DNA of 64,000 bases from Sphingomonadales bacterium (GCA_009995225.1 JAACPW010000005.1:124001-188000); one strand, 5' to 3'; shown: positions 8,741 to 18,295, counted from the stretch's first letter. Program-made: numbers and translations. The notes: generated by a model from the letters alone, not told the origin.

Positions 8741-10486
8741 ATGGCAGGTGAAGGCCAAAATTACGGCTCACAGATTTCGCTGGTAAAGTTCTTCAGGATT
8801 TTCTTCGATATTCTGAAGCCCGAGGCGAATTTCTATTGGCTGGCCGCCGTGTATGGCATCGGCATCAGCCTGCTAAGCCTGGCGACGCCGATCTCGGTGC
8901 AGATGCTGATCAACACCATCGCCAACACCGCGCTCACTGCGCCGCTGGTGATGCTGTCGCTCACGCTGTTCGGCCTGCTGCTGATGTCGAGCCTGCTTTA
9001 CGCGCTGCGCGTTCACCTGATGGAGATTTTCGCGCGGCGTTTTTATGCCCGCATGGTCGCCGAGATTTCGCTGATTTCGGTCTATGCGCAGAACCCCTTT
9101 TTCAATGACGAGAGCCGCGGCTCGTTGTTCAATCGCTATTTCGATGTGGTGTATGTGCAGACCGCCATCCCGATCCTGTTCATCGGGGGATTCACCACGC
9201 TGCTCCAGATCGCGGTCGGGTTTGTGCTGGTGTCGCTCTACCATCCCTATTTCCTCGGCTTTACGCTGATCATGATTGCGACGATCTGGATCGTATGGCT
9301 CACCTGGGGCAGCCGCGCACTGCGCACCGGGGTTGATGTCAGCCATGCCAAGCACGCCACGGCGGCGTGGCTGGAGACGATCGGCGGATCGAACGGCTTC
9401 TTCAAGTCGCAGCGCCGGATCGACTATGCGCTCGACAAGACCGATGATTTCACCGGGAACTACATCCGCCAACGCAAACGCCATTTCCGCCATCTGTTTT
9501 CGCAGACGATCGCCTTTCTGGTGATGTATGCCGCCGCCAGCGCGGTGTTGCTGGGCCTTGGCGGCTGGCTGGTCATCCAGAACCAGCTCACGCTTGGCCA
9601 GCTGGTCGCCGCCGAACTGGTATTGTCAGCGGCGTTTCTTGGGGTGGCGCAACTCGGCAGCTATCTGGGGTATTTTTACGATCTGTTCGCCGCGGTCGAG
9701 GAAATCTCGCAGTTCTATGATGTGGAACAGGAACAGCCCAAGGATGCCGACCCGATCGAGGGGTCCGACCACTCCATCGTGTTCAAGGGCGTGCGCGGCA
9801 AGGCGCGGCATGAAGAAGCGCAGTTCGATCTGGAAGTCTCCTCTGGCGCGATCATCATGGCCGCCGCCAGCCAGCATGGGGTGCAGCGGTTGTTCACCGA
9901 TCTGCTCAAGATGCACGCCCTGCCCCAGTCGGGCTTTGCCACGCTGGGCGGCGTCGACATGAAGGCGATCGAACCGCACCATCTGCGCCGGAACATTCAC
10001 GTTCTCGACCGGCCCAGTATTGTCGAAATGACGATCCGCGAATATCTCGCGCTCTCCTGCCCCGACACCGCGCCCCAGCGGATGATCGGTGCGCTGGAAA
10101 CGGTCGGCTTGTCGCCATTGATGTCGACGCTGGAAAAGGGCCTCGATACGCCGCTGGCATCGACCGGATATCCGCTTTCCCCCGTCGAATTGCAGCAACT
10201 GAAACTGGCCAACGCGCTGCTGGAACGCCCCCGCATTCTGGTGCTGAGCCGGTTGTTCGACCTGCTCGACCCCGAACCCATCGAACGCGCGGTCACCGAA
10301 TTGCGGGCGCAGGCCTATTCCACGGTGATCTACTTCTCCAACCGCCGCATCGATCTGGGGTTTGATCGCTTCCTTTATCTCGAAGCGCATCAGCAACGCT
10401 ATTTCGCCACCTTCGAGGAATTCTCCGCTGCGATGAATCGCCCCGGCCCCTTCACCGGCGAAACGCTGACCACGGGAGGCGCTTGA
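8741..10486 (+). CDS. ABC exporter-like protein with a degenerate (pseudo) ATPase domain
   Basis: A 581-residue half-transporter. Residues about 30-315 form a six-helix exporter-type membrane domain like those of type I secretion and peptide exporters. Residues about 345-560 align with an ABC nucleotide-binding domain along their whole length, but every catalytic motif is gone. Where Walker A should be there is AAASQHGVQR (374-383) with no Gly-Lys-Ser. The Q-loop Gln is replaced in VLDRPS (421-426). The signature LSGGQ is LSPVE (479-483). Walker B lacks Asp-Glu (LVLSRL, 500-505). The H-loop His is Asn534 (FSNRR). The frame is intact and the fold-defining hydrophobic positions remain, so this looks like a maintained pseudo-ATPase and not decay. 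It is followed directly by the adaptor and outer-membrane genes. Confidence 0.9.
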   Translation: MAGEGQNYGSQISLVKFFRIFFDILKPEANFYWLAAVYGIGISLLSLATPISVQMLINTIANTALTAPLVMLSLTLFGLLLMSSLLYALRVHLMEIFARRFYARMVAEISLISVYAQNPFFNDESRGSLFNRYFDVVYVQTAIPILFIGGFTTLLQIAVGFVLVSLYHPYFLGFTLIMIATIWIVWLTWGSRALRTGVDVSHAKHATAAWLETIGGSNGFFKSQRRIDYALDKTDDFTGNYIRQRKRHFRHLFSQTIAFLVMYAAASAVLLGLGGWLVIQNQLTLGQLVAAELVLSAAFLGVAQLGSYLGYFYDLFAAVEEISQFYDVEQEQPKDADPIEGSDHSIVFKGVRGKARHEEAQFDLEVSSGAIIMAAASQHGVQRLFTDLLKMHALPQSGFATLGGVDMKAIEPHHLRRNIHVLDRPSIVEMTIREYLALSCPDTAPQRMIGALETVGLSPLMSTLEKGLDTPLASTGYPLSPVELQQLKLANALLERPRILVLSRLFDLLDPEPIERAVTELRAQAYSTVIYFSNRRIDLGFDRFLYLEAHQQRYFATFEEFSAAMNRPGPFTGETLTTGGA

Positions 10487-10488
10487 CC

Positions 10489-11526
10489 ATGGCAACGCTC
10501 AAGGAGGACATGGCGCATTTCACCACGCTGGCGGCGATCAAGACACCGCAGGTGATGCGCGCGGTGTTTTTCATGCTGCTGACGGCGATCATCGTCACGC
10601 TCGCTTTCCTGATTTACGTGCCCTGGGTGCAGACCACCTCAGGCCGTGGGGTAGTGACCACGCTTAGTCCCAATGAACGCAAGCAGGACATCAACGCGCT
10701 GGTCCCGGGCCGGATCGAGGAATGGTATGTGCGCGACGGCAGCACGGTGAAAAAGAACGATCCGATCGTCCGCATTGCCGATATCGACCCGCGCCTGATC
10801 GAGCGTCTGCAGGCCGAACGCGGGCAGATGGTGCTGCAATTGCAGGCCGCCGAATCGGCGCTGGCCACCGCCCAGATTGACGAACGCCGCAGCCGCGAAC
10901 TGTTCGAAGCCGGGCTCGCGGCACGGCGCGATTACGAACTGGCGCAGATCAAGGTCGCCGACATGCAGGGCCGCGTGGCCGCCGCGCAGGCCGATCTCAA
11001 CCGCGCCGACACCAACATTGCGCGCCAATCCGAACAGATCGTGCGCGCCCCGCGCGACGGCTTTATCCAGAGCCTCAACGCTGGCGACGCCGCGACCTTC
11101 ATCAACGCCGGCGATGTGCTCGCGACCTTTGTGCCCGAGGGGGCCGAGCGCGTAATTGAAATTTTCATCGACGGGCGCGATGTCGCACTCGTGCGCCCCG
11201 GTGACAGGACCCGCATTCAGTTTGAAGGCTGGCCCGCTGTGCAGTTTTCCGGTTGGCCTTCGGTCGCCGTCGGCACCTTTGGCGGCCGGGTGATCACCGT
11301 CGACCAGTCAGCGCAGGTCAACGGCCGGTTCCGCGTGCTGATCGCCGAGGACAAGACCGAACTCAACCGCTGGCCCGAAGAACGCTACGTGCGGTTCGGA
11401 GCGGCGGTGCAGGCATGGGTGCTGCTGGAAACCGTTCCGGTAGGCTACGAAATCTGGCGTCAGCTCAACAACTTCCCGCCGGAACTGCCCGCCGATCAAA
11501 CGACCGGGTCAGCGAACGCCCCATGA
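10489..11526 (+). CDS. HlyD-family periplasmic adaptor (membrane fusion protein)
   Basis: A 345-residue adaptor with a single N-terminal transmembrane helix (about residues 26-46), a biotinyl-lipoyl half motif (LVPGRIEEWYVRDGSTVKKND), and a coiled-coil hairpin over about residues 100-175. The second lipoyl half is IVRAPRDGFIQSLNAGD, and a beta-barrel domain follows. It should bridge the inner-membrane ABC protein and the TolC-type channel. The hairpin is shorter than in classical haemolysin-type HlyD. The ATG at 10489 is chosen, with GGGAGG about 10 nt upstream; a TTG at 10483 that overlaps the previous stop is possible. Its end overlaps the next start as ATGA. Confidence 0.9.
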   Translation: MATLKEDMAHFTTLAAIKTPQVMRAVFFMLLTAIIVTLAFLIYVPWVQTTSGRGVVTTLSPNERKQDINALVPGRIEEWYVRDGSTVKKNDPIVRIADIDPRLIERLQAERGQMVLQLQAAESALATAQIDERRSRELFEAGLAARRDYELAQIKVADMQGRVAAAQADLNRADTNIARQSEQIVRAPRDGFIQSLNAGDAATFINAGDVLATFVPEGAERVIEIFIDGRDVALVRPGDRTRIQFEGWPAVQFSGWPSVAVGTFGGRVITVDQSAQVNGRFRVLIAEDKTELNRWPEERYVRFGAAVQAWVLLETVPVGYEIWRQLNNFPPELPADQTTGSANAP

Positions 11527-13025
11527 TGCGATGGCCGGATCTTGATCGGATGGGCACCCTGCTTGGCCCCGGCGCCTTGGCCGCTGCCGCGCTGCTGGCG
11601 CTCGTCCCTACGGCGGCCAGCGCACAAGATGTGGCGCCAGTGGGCGAACCGCTCGACATTGCACTCACCACCGGACCGTTGCTGCCGTCCGAGGTGCTGC
11701 GATCCTCCGCCCTGACCTTCCCCGCGATCCTCGAATCGTTCGAGCGGGAAGCCGCCGCGCGGTCGGATCAGCTGGCAGCCGACGGCGCCTTCGATCTGAT
11801 GCTCAAAGGCGAATATTACGACCGCCTCACCGGCTTTTATTCGGGCGGCTTCGGCAAGGTCGAAGCGCGCCAGCCGCTGCGGCCCTACGGCGCGGAGGTG
11901 TTCGGTTCCTACCGCGTGTCCGATGGCACCTTCCCGACCTACGAAAACTACGATTACACCAATGCGCTGGGCGAAGCGAAGGTCGGCGCCATGTTCTCGT
12001 TATTGCGCAATCGCGACATCGACGCCCGCCGCTTCGCGATCGAAGACACGCGCCTTGCCGCCAACCAGGCGCGGCTTGATGTGCTGCTGGTGCAGTTGAA
12101 CGTGCAGCACGAAGCCCTGCGCGCCTATTGGCGCTGGGTCGGCGCGGGCGCGGAAATCCGGGTGTTCGAGGAACTGCTGGAAATTGCCGAAGCGCGCCAG
12201 ATCGGCCTCACCCGCGAAGTCAACGAAGGCGCCCGCGCGCGGATCGCCCTGACCGAGAACGAACAAAACCTGCTGCGCCGCCGTTCCTTGCTGGAGGAAG
12301 CCCGGCGCAATTTCCGGACGGCGGCCAACTCGCTGGGTTTTTATCTGCGCGGGACCGACGGGCAGATGGTGATACCGACACGCGAAATGCTGCCCGACCT
12401 GGCGCGGCTGGGGCCGATTGTCCCGATCCAGCAGCTTGTGGCCACACCGCTGAATGCGGTGATCCAGTCCCGGCCCGAGTTGCAAGACTTCAGGCTGGCA
12501 CTGGAACGGGCCACCAACAAGGTCGCGCTGCGCCGCAATGATCTGGAACCTTCGCTCAACGCCAGCGTCGAGTTATCACGCGATTTCGGACAGATCGGCC
12601 CCGGCGGCGAAGGCTTCGATTCGACCGACACCGTTGTCGGTCTGACATTCTCCGTGCCCTTGCAGCGGCGCACCGCACGCGGCGCTGTGCAGCGAGCCGA
12701 GGCCGAATTGCGCGAAACGGAGCTACGGCAACGCCGCATCACCGATCAGATTTCGACCGAGGTCAGCAACATCCTCGCCGATCTTACCGCAGCAGTGAAG
12801 CTTGCCGAACTGGCCGATGCCGAAGTTACGCAGGCGAACCGGATGGTGCAGGCCGAACGCACCCGTTTCCGGCTGGGCGCGGGTGATTTCTTCCTTGTCA
12901 ACGTGCGCGAAGAAACCGCCGCCAACGCCCAGATCAGCGCCATCCGCGCCGAGCTTGCCGGACGGCTGGCAGAAGCGAGCTTCAACGCGGCGACGATGAA
13001 CCTGGGTGCGCTGGGGCTGGAATAG
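11523..13025 (+). CDS. TolC-family outer membrane efflux protein
   Basis: A 500-residue outer membrane factor. A signal peptide is visible (hydrophobic run LAAAALLALVPTAASA, cleavage before QDVAP). The mature protein has the internal repeat and long Ala/Glu/Arg-rich helices of the TolC family, including the paired regions around EALRAYWRWVGAGAEIRVFEELLEIAEARQ (cited in part) and QISTEVSNILADLTAAVKLAELADAEV (cited in part). The start is the ATG that overlaps the adaptor stop (ATGA at 11523). The same reading frame is open about 90 codons further upstream inside the adaptor gene, which I regard as shadow. It completes a tripartite exporter whose ABC member is catalytically dead. Confidence 0.88.
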   Translation: MMRWPDLDRMGTLLGPGALAAAALLALVPTAASAQDVAPVGEPLDIALTTGPLLPSEVLRSSALTFPAILESFEREAAARSDQLAADGAFDLMLKGEYYDRLTGFYSGGFGKVEARQPLRPYGAEVFGSYRVSDGTFPTYENYDYTNALGEAKVGAMFSLLRNRDIDARRFAIEDTRLAANQARLDVLLVQLNVQHEALRAYWRWVGAGAEIRVFEELLEIAEARQIGLTREVNEGARARIALTENEQNLLRRRSLLEEARRNFRTAANSLGFYLRGTDGQMVIPTREMLPDLARLGPIVPIQQLVATPLNAVIQSRPELQDFRLALERATNKVALRRNDLEPSLNASVELSRDFGQIGPGGEGFDSTDTVVGLTFSVPLQRRTARGAVQRAEAELRETELRQRRITDQISTEVSNILADLTAAVKLAELADAEVTQANRMVQAERTRFRLGAGDFFLVNVREETAANAQISAIRAELAGRLAEASFNAATMNLGALGLE

Positions 13026-13030
13026 CAGGA

Positions 13031-13882
13031 TCAGCGCACAGTGAAGTCGAACACCCGTGCGCCTGCAACCCCGCCTGACAGGCCCGGCCCTGCCCCGCCT
13101 ACAAGTGCGAAGAGGAAACCATATTCACCCGGTGCAAGGTCAGTATCGGGCGTAATCTTGTAAACATAGGGGACGATCTGCTCGTAGCTGAAAGCGATCC
13201 GGTCCTTGTCCATCACGCCGGTCTTGGAGCCGGCAATGTTGAGACTGCCCACCCGCGCTTCGCGCCGGTCCTTCTTTTCCATCAACCCGACCAGCGACAA
13301 TTCGTTGGGGGTGATCACCGCATTTCCAAATCCGGTCGAGAAGATGGCCGACTGGTTGCCGCCCGGCGGATCGAAGAAGACAAAGAAGGTGGGCCTGCGC
13401 TTGGTTGTTTGCGCCTGTGCCGTCTGGCCCGGCAGCACAGCTTTCAGACTGGCCGAGGCAATCCCGCCGGTGAAGGCATAGCCGAGAATTCCTCCGGTCT
13501 TGGTCTGGGTCGATGCAATGGGATCGATCTTGCGCGCACGCGGTTGGGGAGATGTTTCGTCGAGAATGTAAAAGCCCGGCGTGTGCGGCACCTTGGGATC
13601 GGGCGAGGTGTCATCATACTTGGTCGTGCCACTTGCGCTTTTGACCATAGCCGCGATCACCGGGCTCGGCACACCCTTGGCCCGCAGGGCGAGCAGGGTT
13701 TGTGTGTCGATGACAAAGTCGCCATCGCTGGCCTCGATCTTGGCGATCACCGCCTCCTCGCCCAGGCCTGCCTCCAGTAACATGACGACATCATCGTTGC
13801 GGAGCGTCTCAGCCTGAGCAGCGCCCGCCACGCACAACGCCGCGGCAGCCGCGATGCAGCGCAATTCTCTCGAAAATTTCAT
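13031..13882 (-). CDS. Secreted hypothetical protein with a short helical repeat domain
   Basis: A 283-residue protein with a clear signal peptide (CIAAAAALCVAGAAQA, then ETLRND). Right after it comes a roughly 60-residue motif of the type NDDVVMLLEAGLGEEAVIAKI...LALRAKGVPSPVIAAMV. Similar motifs occur at the N-terminus of many uncharacterised secreted proteins. The remainder is beta-rich and not recognised. ATG at 13882 follows GGAGGGG; an upstream TTG at 13894 would absorb that site. It converges on the exporter operon with only 5 bp between stops. Whether it is related to that operon is not shown by the sequence. Confidence 0.75.
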   Translation of the reverse strand: MKFSRELRCIAAAAALCVAGAAQAETLRNDDVVMLLEAGLGEEAVIAKIEASDGDFVIDTQTLLALRAKGVPSPVIAAMVKSASGTTKYDDTSPDPKVPHTPGFYILDETSPQPRARKIDPIASTQTKTGGILGYAFTGGIASASLKAVLPGQTAQAQTTKRRPTFFVFFDPPGGNQSAIFSTGFGNAVITPNELSLVGLMEKKDRREARVGSLNIAGSKTGVMDKDRIAFSYEQIVPYVYKITPDTDLAPGEYGFLFALVGGAGPGLSGGVAGARVFDFTVR

Positions 13883-13972
13883 TAGCCCCTCCAAGTGGAC
13901 AGCACGTATCCGGCAGCCACAAGAAGCTTACTGCGATAAACTCAGGCGCCGCACAAGTGGCTTGATCTTGCG

Positions 13973-14428
13973 TCAGAATTTCCCTCGCAGCGCCTGATAG
14001 GCGGCAGCGGTTACGGTGTTGGCCAGATTGAGCGAGCGGATCACGTCTGACCGCATCGGCAGGTGGACGATGCGGTCAGGGTGACGGTCGATCACGCTGC
14101 GCGGGATGCCCTTGGTCTCCTGCCCAAAGACAAGCATCGCATCATCGGGATAGTCCGGCTCGTAAAAACTGCGCGCGCCGAATTCCTCGAACAGGAACAA
14201 TTGGTCAGGGCGCGGGGCGCGCTCGCCGATGAACGCATCCCAGCTGGCATATTCGGTCAGCTTCACATGCGGCCAGTAATCCAGCCCCGAACGCTTCACG
14301 CGCTTGTCCGATATGTCGAAACCGAGCGGATGGATCAGGATCAGTTCCAGCCCCAGCGCCACGCAGGTGCGCCCGATGGCGCCGGTATTGCCGGGGATTT
14401 CAGGCTGGATCAGGATGATCGATGCCAT
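13973..14428 (-). CDS. trmL: tRNA (cytidine(34)-2'-O)-methyltransferase
   Basis: A 151-residue SPOUT-fold methyltransferase that methylates the ribose of the wobble base in two leucine tRNAs. The N-terminal IILIQPEIPGNTGAIGRTC carries the conserved N-x-G-x-x-x-R motif. The C-terminal knot has LVFGQETKGIP and IRSLNLANTVTAAAYQAL. The size matches single-domain TrmL. It is the last gene of the gat operon, 9 nt after the GFA gene. Confidence 0.92.
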   Translation of the reverse strand: MASIILIQPEIPGNTGAIGRTCVALGLELILIHPLGFDISDKRVKRSGLDYWPHVKLTEYASWDAFIGERAPRPDQLFLFEEFGARSFYEPDYPDDAMLVFGQETKGIPRSVIDRHPDRIVHLPMRSDVIRSLNLANTVTAAAYQALRGKF

Positions 14429-14437
14429 CGGTCCTGT

Positions 14438-14848
14438 TCAGGCGGCGGTGCCAAGGATGCGGCTTGCGCGAACATAGCCAAATTCGCCCTCACCGGACCA
14501 TGCTTTCCCGTTGGGATAACGCAGTTCGATCCCTTCAAGCGCGGTTTCATCGATCAGACACGCATTGCCCCCCATCACGACATCCCCATGCTTGCGAACG
14601 GCGGCAGCGGTCAGGCGGAAATGGGTGGTAGATCCGCAGCCGGTACAGAAATGAACATCGACGCCCGGCTCCGGCTTATCGTGGCGCCGATAAGTGGCGG
14701 TTTGACCGGTGACAGTAACCTCGGACGGCGCGAAATACCCCCAATGGGCGCCCGATTTGCGGCACAAATCGCAATTGCAGGCGTGAATAAAATCAGGCTT
14801 TTTGGTCGTCAAAAGCCTGACACCGCCGCAAAAGCACGCGAAGGTCAT
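14438..14848 (-). CDS. GFA-family zinc protein
   Basis: A 136-residue member of the GFA/CENP-V family, named after glutathione-dependent formaldehyde-activating enzyme. Zinc ligands are visible as CFCGG near the N-terminus, CNCDLC at about residue 28, and a later FCTGCGS. Most members have no demonstrated activity, so a formaldehyde role is only a family label. Its ATG shares one base with the gatB stop (TAATG arrangement), so it is translationally coupled to gatB. Confidence 0.87.
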   Translation of the reverse strand: MTFACFCGGVRLLTTKKPDFIHACNCDLCRKSGAHWGYFAPSEVTVTGQTATYRRHDKPEPGVDVHFCTGCGSTTHFRLTAAAVRKHGDVVMGGNACLIDETALEGIELRYPNGKAWSGEGEFGYVRASRILGTAA

Positions 14849-16344
14849 TAGCCCAGCTTGGCCTTCAACAGCTGGTTGACCACGCCCGGATTGGCCTTGC
14901 CGCCCATCGCCTTCATCGTCTGGCCGACGAAGAAGCCGAACAACGCTTCCTTTCCGCCGCGGTACTGTTCGACCTTGTCGGCGTTGGCGGCGATGATCGC
15001 GTCGACGGCGGCTTCGATGGCGCCCGTGTCGCTGACCTGCTTCAGACCTTCGGCGTCTGCGATTTCAGCAGGATCGCGGCCGGTCTTGAGCACGATCTCG
15101 AAGATCTCCTTGGCCTGCCCGCCGCTGATCTCGCCCTTGTCCTGCATCGCGAGGATGCTCGCCTGTGCGGCGGCCGTGGCATTAGCGGGGTCCGCTTCAT
15201 CGCCCAGCGCCTTTATCACGCCCGGCGCGACCGAGAGCGACCAGTTGGCGACCTGCGTGGCGACTTTGGCTTGATCCTTGCTAATGACCTTCGCGGTTTC
15301 GGCCAGCAGGGTTTCAAAGCGCGCAAAGGTCTCAACCTCGGCGGTCAGCTCGCGGGCATTGTAAGGTGTGAGGCCCAGCACGTCGGTGTAACGTGTGCGC
15401 TTGGCGTCCGGCAATTCCGGGAGCGACGCACGGCATTCGGCGAGGAAATCCTCTTCCAGCATCAGCGGCAAGAGGTCGGGATCGGGGAAGTAGCGGTAAT
15501 CATGCGCATCTTCCTTCGACCGCATCGTGCGCGTGGTGCCGGTGCCCGGATCGAACAGGCGGGTTTCCTGCACGATTTTCCCGCCGCTCTCCAGCACATC
15601 GACCTGCCGCATCGCCTCATGCTCGATCGCCTGCATGACGAAGCGCACCGAATTGACGTTCTTGGTCTCGGTCCGCGTGCCCAGCTCCTCGCCCGGACGG
15701 CGCACAGAGACATTCACGTCGGCGCGCATCGAGCCTTCTTCCATATTGCCATCGCAACTGCCGACATAGCGCAGGATCGCGCGCAGCTTGCGCACATAGG
15801 CCCCTGCCTCGGCGGGCGAGGCCATGTCGGGGCGGCTGACGATTTCCATCAGCGCCACGCCCGAACGGTTGAGGTCGACATAAGACATGGTCGGGTGCTG
15901 ATCATGCATCAGCTTGCCCGCGTCCTGTTCGACGTGGATGCGCTCGATCCCGATGATCTTGTCTGCGGCAATTCCGGCCTTCTCGTCCGCTTCGATCAGC
16001 AACTGCCCCTCGCCCACGATGGGGTGGTAAAGCTGGCTGATCTGGTAGCCCTGCGGCAGGTCGGCGTAGAAATAATTCTTGCGGTCGAACCGGCTCCACG
16101 CATTGATCTGCGCTTCGATTGCCATGCCGGTGCGCACCGCTTGGCGGATGCATTCGCGGTTGGGCACGGGCAGCATCCCCGGCATCGCGGCATCGACAAG
16201 GCTGACCTGCGAGTTCGGCTCCGCGCCAAATTCGGTCGACGCGCCGGAAAACAGCTTGGACCGGGTGCTGATCTGCGCGTGGACTTCAAGGCCGATCACG
16301 ACCTCCCATTCACCCGTGGCACCCTGAATGCAGTAGTTGCTCAT
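14848..16344 (-). CDS. gatB: Aspartyl/glutamyl-tRNA(Asn/Gln) amidotransferase subunit B
   Basis: A 498-residue GatB, the kinase subunit that activates Glu-tRNA(Gln) or Asp-tRNA(Asn) before transamidation. The N-terminal cradle domain begins with [20 protein letters not shown]. The conserved GatB motif [22 protein letters not shown] is in the middle, and the C-terminal YqeY-like tail ends with [14 protein letters not shown]. Its ATG overlaps the stop of the small membrane-protein gene (ATGA at 16344). In this organism GatCAB probably supplies Gln-tRNA(Gln), and no gltX/glnS is in view to test that. Confidence 0.97.
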   Translation of the reverse strand: MSNYCIQGATGEWEVVIGLEVHAQISTRSKLFSGASTEFGAEPNSQVSLVDAAMPGMLPVPNRECIRQAVRTGMAIEAQINAWSRFDRKNYFYADLPQGYQISQLYHPIVGEGQLLIEADEKAGIAADKIIGIERIHVEQDAGKLMHDQHPTMSYVDLNRSGVALMEIVSRPDMASPAEAGAYVRKLRAILRYVGSCDGNMEEGSMRADVNVSVRRPGEELGTRTETKNVNSVRFVMQAIEHEAMRQVDVLESGGKIVQETRLFDPGTGTTRTMRSKEDAHDYRYFPDPDLLPLMLEEDFLAECRASLPELPDAKRTRYTDVLGLTPYNARELTAEVETFARFETLLAETAKVISKDQAKVATQVANWSLSVAPGVIKALGDEADPANATAAAQASILAMQDKGEISGGQAKEIFEIVLKTGRDPAEIADAEGLKQVSDTGAIEAAVDAIIAANADKVEQYRGGKEALFGFFVGQTMKAMGGKANPGVVNQLLKAKLG

Positions 16345-16499
16345 TTCGTTTCCTCGTCACTCTCGCTGGCGTCACGCGTGTCGAAGCGCATTTCGCCGTG
16401 ATCGACGTTCTTCCTGACCCAGTTGGCGACCATGAAAGTCACCGGCACCGCGAGGGCGATGCCGATCCCGGCAAGCCATAGCGGCAGGTCGGCGTTCAC
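16341..16499 (-). CDS. Small single-span membrane protein between gatA and gatB
   Basis: A 52-residue gene missed by long-ORF searches. It starts at GTG 16499, overlapping the gatA stop as GTGA, and stops in the ATGA that begins gatB. Both junctions are 4-nt coupling overlaps, strong evidence that it is translated. The product is short: a few N-terminal residues, one hydrophobic helix (about residues 6-26, [20 protein letters not shown]), a basic WVRKN flank, and an acidic tail ending ESDEETK. I do not recognise a named family. Placement in the membrane with an acidic cytosolic or periplasmic tail is inferred from composition. Confidence 0.75.
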   Translation of the reverse strand: MNADLPLWLAGIGIALAVPVTFMVANWVRKNVDHGEMRFDTRDASESDEETK

Positions 16500-17977
16500 C
16501 ACCACTTGTCCGGTTTCGCCGTGAAGTCTGCGCGCTGCTGGATCGCGAGGCCCGCGTTCAGCACGCTCTGCTCGTCGAAAGGACGGCCGACCAGTTGCAG
16601 GCCCAGCGGGAGGCCATCGGCATTGATCGTGGCAGGCACGCTCATCGCGGGCAGGCCCGCCAGGCTGGCGGGGACGGCGAAGACGTCGTTGAGATACATC
16701 GTCAGCGGGTCTTCGTTCATCGAACCCAGCGGGAAGCTGGCGGTCGGCGTGGTCGGCGCGAGGATCACGTCGCACTGTTCAAACGCGCGCTCGAAATCGC
16801 GGGCGACCAGTGCGCGGACTTTCTGCGCCTGCGTGTAATAGGCGTCGTAGAAACCGGCGGATAACACATAGGTGCCGATCAGGATGCGGCGCTTGACCTC
16901 GTCGCCGAAGCCCGCGGCGCGGGTGGCGGCGTACATATCTTGCAGCCCGCTGCCATCGGGCAGGTCGCGCAACCCGTACCGGACCCCGTCATAGCGGGCG
17001 AGGTTGCTCGATGCTTCGGCGGGGGCGACGATGTAATAGGCGGGCAGCGCATATTTGGTGTGCGGCAGGGAAACATCGACGATCTCGGCGCCAGCGTCCT
17101 TGAGCCATACCTTGCCCTGCTCCCACGAATCGAGGATCGCCTGATCGGTGCCCTCCATCCGGTATTCGCGCGGGATGCCGACCTTTTTGCCGCGCAGATC
17201 GCTGTTCAGCGCCGCTTCCCAATCGGGCACGGGCATATCGAGGCTGGTCGAATCCTTGGGATCGAACCCGGCCATCGCGCCCAGCATAATCGCGCAATCT
17301 TCGACCGAGCGCGCCATCGGCCCGGCCTGATCGAGGCTCGATGCGAACGCGACCACGCCCCAGCGCGAGCAGCGCCCATAGGTCGGCTTGATGCCGCAGA
17401 TGCCGGTGAAGGCGGCGGGCTGGCGGATCGAACCGCCAGTGTCGGTGCCGGTCGCGGCGGGCGCGATGCGCGCGGCCACTGCCGAAGACGAACCGCCCGA
17501 AGACCCGCCCGGCGACATGGCGGCATTGCTGCCCGCCTTCTTCCACGGGGAAGCGACATTGCCGAAATAGCTCGTCTCGTTCGACGATCCCATCGCGAAC
17601 TGATCGAGGTTCAGCTTGCCCAGCATGCCTGCGCCCGCGTCCCACAGTTTCTGCGACACGGTCGATTCGTAGCGGGGCGTGAAGCCTTCAAGGATGTGAC
17701 TGGCCGCGGTGGTCTGCACGCCATCGGTGGCGAACAGATCCTTCATCCCGATCGGCACACCTGCCATCGCGCCCAACGGTTCGCCAGCAGCGCGCTTCGA
17801 GTCCACCGCGTCGGCGGCGGCGAGCGCGTAGTCGGGCGTAGTGACGATGAAAGCGTTGAGCGCAGCCGCATCGGCAACTGCAGCGTTGAAGGCCGAAGCG
17901 ACTTCGCGCGCGGTGAAATCACCCTTCGCCACGCCGTCACGGATGTCTTTCACGCCAAGATTGGTCAGGTCAGTCAT
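16496..17977 (-). CDS. gatA: Aspartyl/glutamyl-tRNA amidotransferase subunit A
   Basis: A 493-residue amidase-signature enzyme, the glutaminase subunit of GatCAB. The catalytic Lys lies in [12 protein letters not shown], and the Ser-cisSer region is [16 protein letters not shown] with [15 protein letters not shown]. The protein ends KPDKWW. It begins 1 nt after the gatC stop and overlaps the following small gene by 4 nt. The gene order gatC-gatA-small protein-gatB is consistent with one transcript. Confidence 0.97.
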   Translation of the reverse strand: MTDLTNLGVKDIRDGVAKGDFTAREVASAFNAAVADAAALNAFIVTTPDYALAAADAVDSKRAAGEPLGAMAGVPIGMKDLFATDGVQTTAASHILEGFTPRYESTVSQKLWDAGAGMLGKLNLDQFAMGSSNETSYFGNVASPWKKAGSNAAMSPGGSSGGSSSAVAARIAPAATGTDTGGSIRQPAAFTGICGIKPTYGRCSRWGVVAFASSLDQAGPMARSVEDCAIMLGAMAGFDPKDSTSLDMPVPDWEAALNSDLRGKKVGIPREYRMEGTDQAILDSWEQGKVWLKDAGAEIVDVSLPHTKYALPAYYIVAPAEASSNLARYDGVRYGLRDLPDGSGLQDMYAATRAAGFGDEVKRRILIGTYVLSAGFYDAYYTQAQKVRALVARDFERAFEQCDVILAPTTPTASFPLGSMNEDPLTMYLNDVFAVPASLAGLPAMSVPATINADGLPLGLQLVGRPFDEQSVLNAGLAIQQRADFTAKPDKWW

Positions 17978-17978
17978 G

Positions 17979-18281
17979 CTATTCGATCACTTTCGGAACA
18001 CCGAAGAAGCCGTGCTCGGCGGCAGGCGCATTGGCGAGGACATCGCCCTGGCGGCCCCCGCCTGTCAGCGGATCGGCGTCAATCACGTCATCGCGCAGGC
18101 GCAGCGTGTTGGGGATCACCGCCGCCATCGGCGCGATCCCGGTCACGTCCACTTCGCTGAGCTGCTCAACCCATTGGAGGATGCCGTTCAGTTCCGGCAC
18201 CATCTGTTCAAGCGCGGCGTCATCCATCTGGATACGCGCAAGGCTGGCAATCTTGGCAACGGTTGCCTTGTCCACTGACAT
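17979..18281 (-). CDS. gatC: Aspartyl/glutamyl-tRNA amidotransferase subunit C
   Basis: A 100-residue GatC, which wraps around and stabilises the GatA-GatB complex. The N-terminus ([19 protein letters not shown]) and the central segment [20 protein letters not shown] are typical, as is the later LRDDVI. It starts 14 nt after the FKBP stop and leads directly into gatA. Confidence 0.96.
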   Translation of the reverse strand: MSVDKATVAKIASLARIQMDDAALEQMVPELNGILQWVEQLSEVDVTGIAPMAAVIPNTLRLRDDVIDADPLTGGGRQGDVLANAPAAEHGFFGVPKVIE

Positions 18282-18295
18282 GGTCCGACCGCCCC

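Noticed and set aside
8741..10486. The ABC gene as a pseudogene
   Set aside because: The frame is intact over 581 codons, the domain is full length, downstream genes are tightly spaced, and only catalytic motifs differ.
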